This document shows, one piece after another, positions 21,661 to 25,307 of a DNA stretch of 25,307 nucleotides. Origin of the DNA: a virus; IMG/VR virus record IMGVR_UViG_3300009512_002355, positions 1 through 25,307 of that record; one strand, 5' to 3'. The first letter of the stretch is position 1. Each line of letters begins with the position of its first letter. Below the pieces are notes generated by a model that worked only from the letters and a program-made list of their open reading frames with translations, was not told where the DNA came from and searched no databases. The position numbers and the translations under genes are program-made.

Positions 21661-21732
21661 ATAGTTAAATATAATCAAAAATACGCAAGATAAAAAATTT
21701 CTGACGTATTATTTTAGAAAGTTATTAACAAT
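21661..21732 (-). promoter_or_regulatory. Conserved intergenic element, copy 3
   Basis: On the minus strand the gap opens after a TAG stop with ATTGTTAATAACTTTC (21717-21732, inverted repeat 21721-21729). A hairpin with a six-pair AATACG/CGTATT stem follows (21680-21710), trailed by a short U run. GATTATATTTAACTAT ends the element. The first ~50 bases are nearly identical to copy 1. A further ~30 nt of AT-rich leader separates it from the membrane-protein ATG. Confidence 0.55.
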
Positions 21733-22134
21733 CTATCTTTTTACTTTGATGTAGATAATTTCATGTACTTCTGTATCTACTCTTTTTAACCCAGCATCAT
21801 TGGTTAATAGCATACAGTTTCTATAATTTTCCCAATCTACTTGGAATGTTGTATCTAATACTCCGTTATTTACAGACTCAATTAATCTATTTAATGCATT
21901 AATTGTGTAAAGTGTATTAGTATTCTTCTTTCTATGTAGTGATATAGTATTCTCTAGTATTGTAATGTCACTGCTTGCCTCAACATTATAAGTACACATT
22001 AACTCTCTAGTGTCATTAACATTTTTTAGCACAAAAACTTTATTATATAGAACATCATACGTCTCAACAACTAAGTCAACAGTCTTTGTTAAAGCCCTAG
22101 TGTTTGAAAATGTACATAGTAGTTGAGTTCTCAT
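21733..22134 (-). CDS. Conserved phage protein, unknown function
   Basis: This 133-residue protein has mixed alpha/beta character. The stretch TISLHRKKNTNTLYTINAL followed by NRLIESVNNGVLDTTFQVDWENYRNCMLLT is a pattern I associate with a short protein widespread in marine T4-like phages and of unknown role. No catalytic or metal-binding motif is visible. The start overlaps the stop of the 680-residue gene by one base (TAATG). It ends exactly at the third conserved intergenic element and so closes its block. Confidence 0.7.
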   Translation of the reverse strand: MRTQLLCTFSNTRALTKTVDLVVETYDVLYNKVFVLKNVNDTRELMCTYNVEASSDITILENTISLHRKKNTNTLYTINALNRLIESVNNGVLDTTFQVDWENYRNCMLLTNDAGLKRVDTEVHEIIYIKVKR

Positions 22135-24176
22135 TACATTATTACCTTTTTATTCTTTAGCATCCAAGCCCACGACCTAGTTGTTGTACCTTGAACACTA
22201 AAGGTTAGCTTGTTATCTCCACTTGATCTATATGCAACTTGTGTATATGTAGGTCCATCTTGTAAAAAGTCATTTAGTACATATACACCATTATTTGTAT
22301 ATCCTGCAGTCTGTACATTTGATTCAATTACTAGGCCTGGTACAGTCTTAGTCTTAAACTCATCAAGTATACTTGCCTTTTTCTCTCTAAATTCTGCCCC
22401 TGAAAATAAGTAGCTATATGCACCACTACCATCATTACTCATGTATACCTTATATATTGGAAGGTTAGTTGAGCCAAAGTGCATTTCTTTTTCAAGTTCT
22501 ACAAAGTCTTCTAGAATCTTAGATGCAGACTTTATATTTCCAGACTGGTTAGACATCATCTTTTTCATAGTATCATAAGCTAAAAAGTTAACCATAAACT
22601 TTATTACAGTATTTGCTCCAGGATTACCTTTAGGTAGTGAAGATGTCATAGGTGGTTTAGATGCTGGTGTCTTTGTTATTCCATTACCTGAACCAACCTT
22701 TCCAGTTACATCTTTATAAGCTTTAATTGCATGACCTACAACATCATTATATTTCTTTTTACTATTCTTATGGTATTCATTTGTTACAGCCTGAGAGAAT
22801 GACCATGGGTCTAGTCCTTTACTTTTTGCCTCATCTAATTTTAAGCCTTTGCCTAACTTTTTTATTAAATCATCAGCAGGCTTAGTACTAGTCTTAGAAA
22901 GTGCAGAGACTACTGATGAGCTGAAGCCTTTTAGCTTCCCTCTAACAGCTGAGATAGTAGATTGATATTTGTCTTTTAGAAACTCAAGGCCTGCCTTAAA
23001 ATAGTCCTTTAGGCCTTCATTTAATAAGAATTCACTGCTTTCATACCTACCAATGTCTTCAAACATAAATCTAACAGCATCACTCCATGATGGTAGTCCG
23101 TATCTTGCCTTAACCAATCCAGTGACTCTACCTAGTTGTGCACCAGTAGCTGATTTCTTATTACTTACTTGCCAGAATACATCTCCAGAGGATGTTGTAC
23201 ATTTCCCATCACTTGTATATGTTACTGAGTCCTTGGCTATATTTTTTATAAGTGCTTCAGGGCTACCTTTAACAATTATGCTGTCAGGTGTAGGTACTTT
23301 TCCTCCAGCTTTTGTATCAGCTAATTTTGGATTTGAATTGTGAGCTGTATAATATGCATCTATTTTTTTATGAATAAAGTTCCAACCTAAACAATTTTTA
23401 TCGGATGCAAACTTATGAGTTCCATTTGCTAGTTCAAGTGCCAGAATTAAATCTGGAATACTGCCTTCAATTCCAGAAGCTACTAAGCTTCCTGCCCTCA
23501 TCTCACCACTTGATAGTGCAGACTTCATATCTTTTATTGCATCTTTCTGAGCCTTAGCAGCAACCTTTTCATTACCACTTAGCATTGCATTAATATATGG
23601 CTGTGGGTTAAAAGACAGACCAGCTAATGCTGCAGATTCTAGTGTTGTATCTTTCCACTTTATGCCTGCAGAGGTGTCACCATAGTGGCTAAACTTATTA
23701 CCTATTGTGTCAGCTTTTCCTATTATCTTCCACACAGTAGAGCCATCAGTTAGATATACTTCTGTAGTACCAGATCCTGCAGTACCTATATTTTCCTCAG
23801 GCACATCCTGTGGCTTTGCCTTCTTTATTATCTTAGGTATCTTTCCAAATCTCTTTGTCCACCACCCAATATCTTTATCTTTAAGTATTATCTGATGTCC
23901 TACTGGATAGCTACTTTTGAATATTGAAGCCTCAGTTATTAGCTCGTCCTCACTTAAAGACTTTCCTAGTTCTACACAAAATCTTTGAAAGTCCTCTGCT
24001 CCACTATTAGGATCACGCATGTTAGAAATTATAATATGTGCTTCACTTGTTGAGCATCCAAGCTCAGGTAATATCCTAGACAATACCTTTAGATGAGCTT
24101 CATTAGTAGAGTCAGGACATCCGTCTTTCACTCTATATGCCCACTCATTTATTATTTTATCAATACTAAGCTTCAT
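22134..24176 (-). CDS. Large phage protein of unknown function (680 residues)
   Basis: The N-terminus (MKLSIDKIINEWAYRVKDG then a helical HLKVLSRILPELG) resembles a short helical module I have seen at the start of various marine phage proteins. The rest is unassigned. It includes a beta-rich part near residues 130-180 (TEVYLTDGSTVWKIIGKAD), a helical Ala/Lys-rich part, a second VTYTSDG...VFWQVSNKK beta segment, a basic Ser/Lys-rich linker around residues 390-500, and a C-terminal alpha/beta domain ending TTTRSWAWMLKNKKVIM. The two 'xVxW' beta segments (VWKIIG, VFWQVS) may be repeats of one fold. No nuclease, ATPase or peptidase motif is clear. It overlaps the preceding small gene by 11 nt. 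DNA association or a virion role are both possible. Confidence 0.75.
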   Translation of the reverse strand: MKLSIDKIINEWAYRVKDGCPDSTNEAHLKVLSRILPELGCSTSEAHIIISNMRDPNSGAEDFQRFCVELGKSLSEDELITEASIFKSSYPVGHQIILKDKDIGWWTKRFGKIPKIIKKAKPQDVPEENIGTAGSGTTEVYLTDGSTVWKIIGKADTIGNKFSHYGDTSAGIKWKDTTLESAALAGLSFNPQPYINAMLSGNEKVAAKAQKDAIKDMKSALSSGEMRAGSLVASGIEGSIPDLILALELANGTHKFASDKNCLGWNFIHKKIDAYYTAHNSNPKLADTKAGGKVPTPDSIIVKGSPEALIKNIAKDSVTYTSDGKCTTSSGDVFWQVSNKKSATGAQLGRVTGLVKARYGLPSWSDAVRFMFEDIGRYESSEFLLNEGLKDYFKAGLEFLKDKYQSTISAVRGKLKGFSSSVVSALSKTSTKPADDLIKKLGKGLKLDEAKSKGLDPWSFSQAVTNEYHKNSKKKYNDVVGHAIKAYKDVTGKVGSGNGITKTPASKPPMTSSLPKGNPGANTVIKFMVNFLAYDTMKKMMSNQSGNIKSASKILEDFVELEKEMHFGSTNLPIYKVYMSNDGSGAYSYLFSGAEFREKKASILDEFKTKTVPGLVIESNVQTAGYTNNGVYVLNDFLQDGPTYTQVAYRSSGDNKLTFSVQGTTTRSWAWMLKNKKVIM

Positions 24177-24369
24177 AATTGTCTAATTGTCCAAAGGCCC
24201 AGAGATATGCATCTTGAGCTGTTCTAAAATTACCTTCAGTTAGCTCCGGCATCCACTCGCCTTCCTTATACTTGTACACAGCTGCAATCCATTCATTGCT
24301 TTTTGTGTCCATTGATGGTGAAACCTCTATCCAGAGATTTCTCTTTAATATATTAAATAACTTTTCCAT
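24166..24369 (-). CDS. Small hypothetical protein
   Basis: This 67-residue protein has a basic N-terminal helix (LFNILKRNLW) followed by a beta-rich, tryptophan-containing part (EWIAAVYKYKEGEWMPEL) and an alpha helix (AQDAYLWAFGQLD). That layout resembles a small single-domain fold, but I cannot assign it. Its ATG shares one base with the polymerase stop (TAATG), and its end overlaps the next gene by 11 nt, so it is translated with its neighbours. Confidence 0.6.
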   Translation of the reverse strand: MEKLFNILKRNLWIEVSPSMDTKSNEWIAAVYKYKEGEWMPELTEGNFRTAQDAYLWAFGQLDNYEA

Positions 24370-25307
24370 TAAATATAAATATCAGTTAAGTTTCCATAAT
24401 TACTACCTACTAGTGTTTTTACTGGTAACTGCATTGCCTTCTCTATTTCTTTTAACTTACACATTTCATCTGGATGCATATCAAATACTAGTGCATCATA
24501 AATGTAAAGAATTATCTTAGACTTATCAAGTATTTCTGAAACATCATTTATTATTGACGTGTTAAACTCAGTTTCATATGATTGAATTACATAGTTAAAA
24601 AGCTTTTGTGGTGTTGTCTTTCCAAGATTTGCCTTGTAAAACCTCTTACCTTTTGGTGTCTTAATATAACCTTTGTTAATATAAATATCCCATAGTTTAG
24701 AAATATATTCGTCTGTCTTGGAAAAGAATTCTATGTGACGGTATTCATCTGGTAAGCCACCATACAGTATTCTAAATGTTATCTTTTTTGACTCAGAGTA
24801 TTGCTCGGAGGTTAGCTTATTAGACTTAAAGTATTGCTTACCTAGATATTTGTGGAAGCTTTCTGATGGTGTTTTATAATTTATGATTTTTGCAATAAGT
24901 CTTAAGTGGAATGCATCATAGTCCATCTCTACTATCTTTCCACCATCAAATCTTGAAATGTATTTATCTCTAGTTCCATCCTCTTTATTTAGAGCTGCAT
25001 AGTTTACTCCGTTATTACTATTTGAAGGGCGACCTGTTGTAGTAAATAGATTAAACCTTGACTTTTCATATTCACCTGCAATAGTATATAGCTTATTTGT
25101 CTCTATACCTCTAAACGTTGGTATTATTTTGTCCTTGTAAAAGTTAAAGATATCGGTAGTGGGGACATCGGTATTATATAACTCGTTATACTTTTCATTC
25201 AACAGTGATAGTCTCTCCATATGCTTTCCACGTGGAATTATGTTGTCTATGTCATTTCTATTTGGATACAACCTCTCATAGAATCTGTGAGCAGATGTTG
25301 TTATTGA
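24369..25307 (-). CDS. Family A DNA polymerase, polymerase domain (5' end beyond window)
   Basis: The frame is open to the right edge: 12 further codons (SITTSAHRFYER) precede an internal TTG, so the visible 312 residues are a C-terminal part. Polymerase motifs are present: a TTTGRPSN stretch in place of TGRLSS, motif A MDYDAFHLR with the catalytic Asp, motif B KKITFRILYGG, and motif C YIYDALVFDM, where HDE of Pol I has become YDA with the metal-binding Asp kept. The enzyme is thus probably active. Whether it has a 3'-5' exonuclease depends on the missing part. It coexists with a C-family polymerase and a separate flap endonuclease, so it may do gap filling or be a second replicase. Confidence 0.88.
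   Translation of the reverse strand, partial: SITTSAHRFYERLYPNRNDIDNIIPRGKHMERLSLLNEKYNELYNTDVPTTDIFNFYKDKIIPTFRGIETNKLYTIAGEYEKSRFNLFTTTGRPSNSNNGVNYAALNKEDGTRDKYISRFDGGKIVEMDYDAFHLRLIAKIINYKTPSESFHKYLGKQYFKSNKLTSEQYSESKKITFRILYGGLPDEYRHIEFFSKTDEYISKLWDIYINKGYIKTPKGKRFYKANLGKTTPQKLFNYVIQSYETEFNTSIINDVSEILDKSKIILYIYDALVFDMHPDEMCKLKEIEKAMQLPVKTLVGSNYGNLTDIYI

Noticed and set aside
1443-24520. Open frames on the plus strand (for example 5805-6173, 10099-10512, 13293-13658)
   Set aside because: They lie wholly inside well-supported minus-strand genes, have low-complexity Leu/Ser-rich translations typical of the complement of coding DNA, and show no recognisable domain.
1-25307. tRNA genes, CRISPR arrays, IS elements or attachment sites
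   Set aside because: No cloverleaf-like gap, no regularly spaced direct repeats and no transposase or integrase were seen. The intergenic gaps are too short, and the only repeats found are the three intergenic elements and the AT-rich boxes.

Overview
This window looks like the replication and nucleotide-metabolism region of a large, AT-rich, tailed dsDNA phage, most likely marine and T4-like in replisome style. It carries a gp32-type single-strand binding protein, a RecA/UvsX recombinase, a gp41/DnaB-type helicase, a flap endonuclease and class I ribonucleotide reductase. Around them are short genes of kinds I associate with marine phages (DUF3310, zinc-ribbon and 'VGVGEHP' proteins). Every supported gene lies on the minus strand, genes are packed end to end with 1-50 nt overlaps, and no tRNA, rRNA, IS element or CRISPR array is visible. 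The host is not proven. A histone H1/Hc1-like gene points to Bacteroidota, but several genes have strong Shine-Dalgarno sites, which is unusual for that phylum.

In transcription order (right to left) there are three blocks, each ended by a copy of one conserved intergenic element. Block 1 (25307-21733) holds the C-terminal part of a family A DNA polymerase, a small unknown protein, a 680-residue unknown protein and a short conserved protein. Block 2 (21631-9536) holds a small membrane protein, UV-damage endonuclease, the H1-like protein, SSB, RecA, flap endonuclease, helicase, NrdB, NrdA, a zinc-knuckle protein, a cysteine synthase, a UGM-like flavoprotein, a dUTPase-HAD phosphatase fusion and an unknown protein. 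Block 3 (9465-115) holds DNA polymerase III alpha split into two genes, a thymidylate kinase fused to a ThyA-like domain, two tandem divergent ThyX-like genes, GroES, GroEL and four small genes. A new gene starts at the left edge.

The genes form a coherent programme. RNR makes dNDPs, the dUTPase/HAD protein trims dUTP or dNMPs, and the kinase/ThyA-like/ThyX-like cluster acts on dUMP/dTMP. Pol III alpha, helicase, SSB and RecA replicate and recombine DNA, and flap endonuclease with Pol A can process lagging-strand ends. UvdE repairs UV damage.

The strongest candidate for something undescribed is three adjacent thymidylate-synthase-related domains, none canonical: a minimal ThyA-like domain behind a dTMP kinase, and two translationally coupled ThyX-like proteins whose RHR motifs have diverged differently. 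Other points of interest are the pol III alpha split at its catalytic loop with about 95 extra residues, the phage H1-like gene inside the replisome operon, and the repeated intergenic element with an inverted repeat, hairpin and AT-rich promoter-like box.
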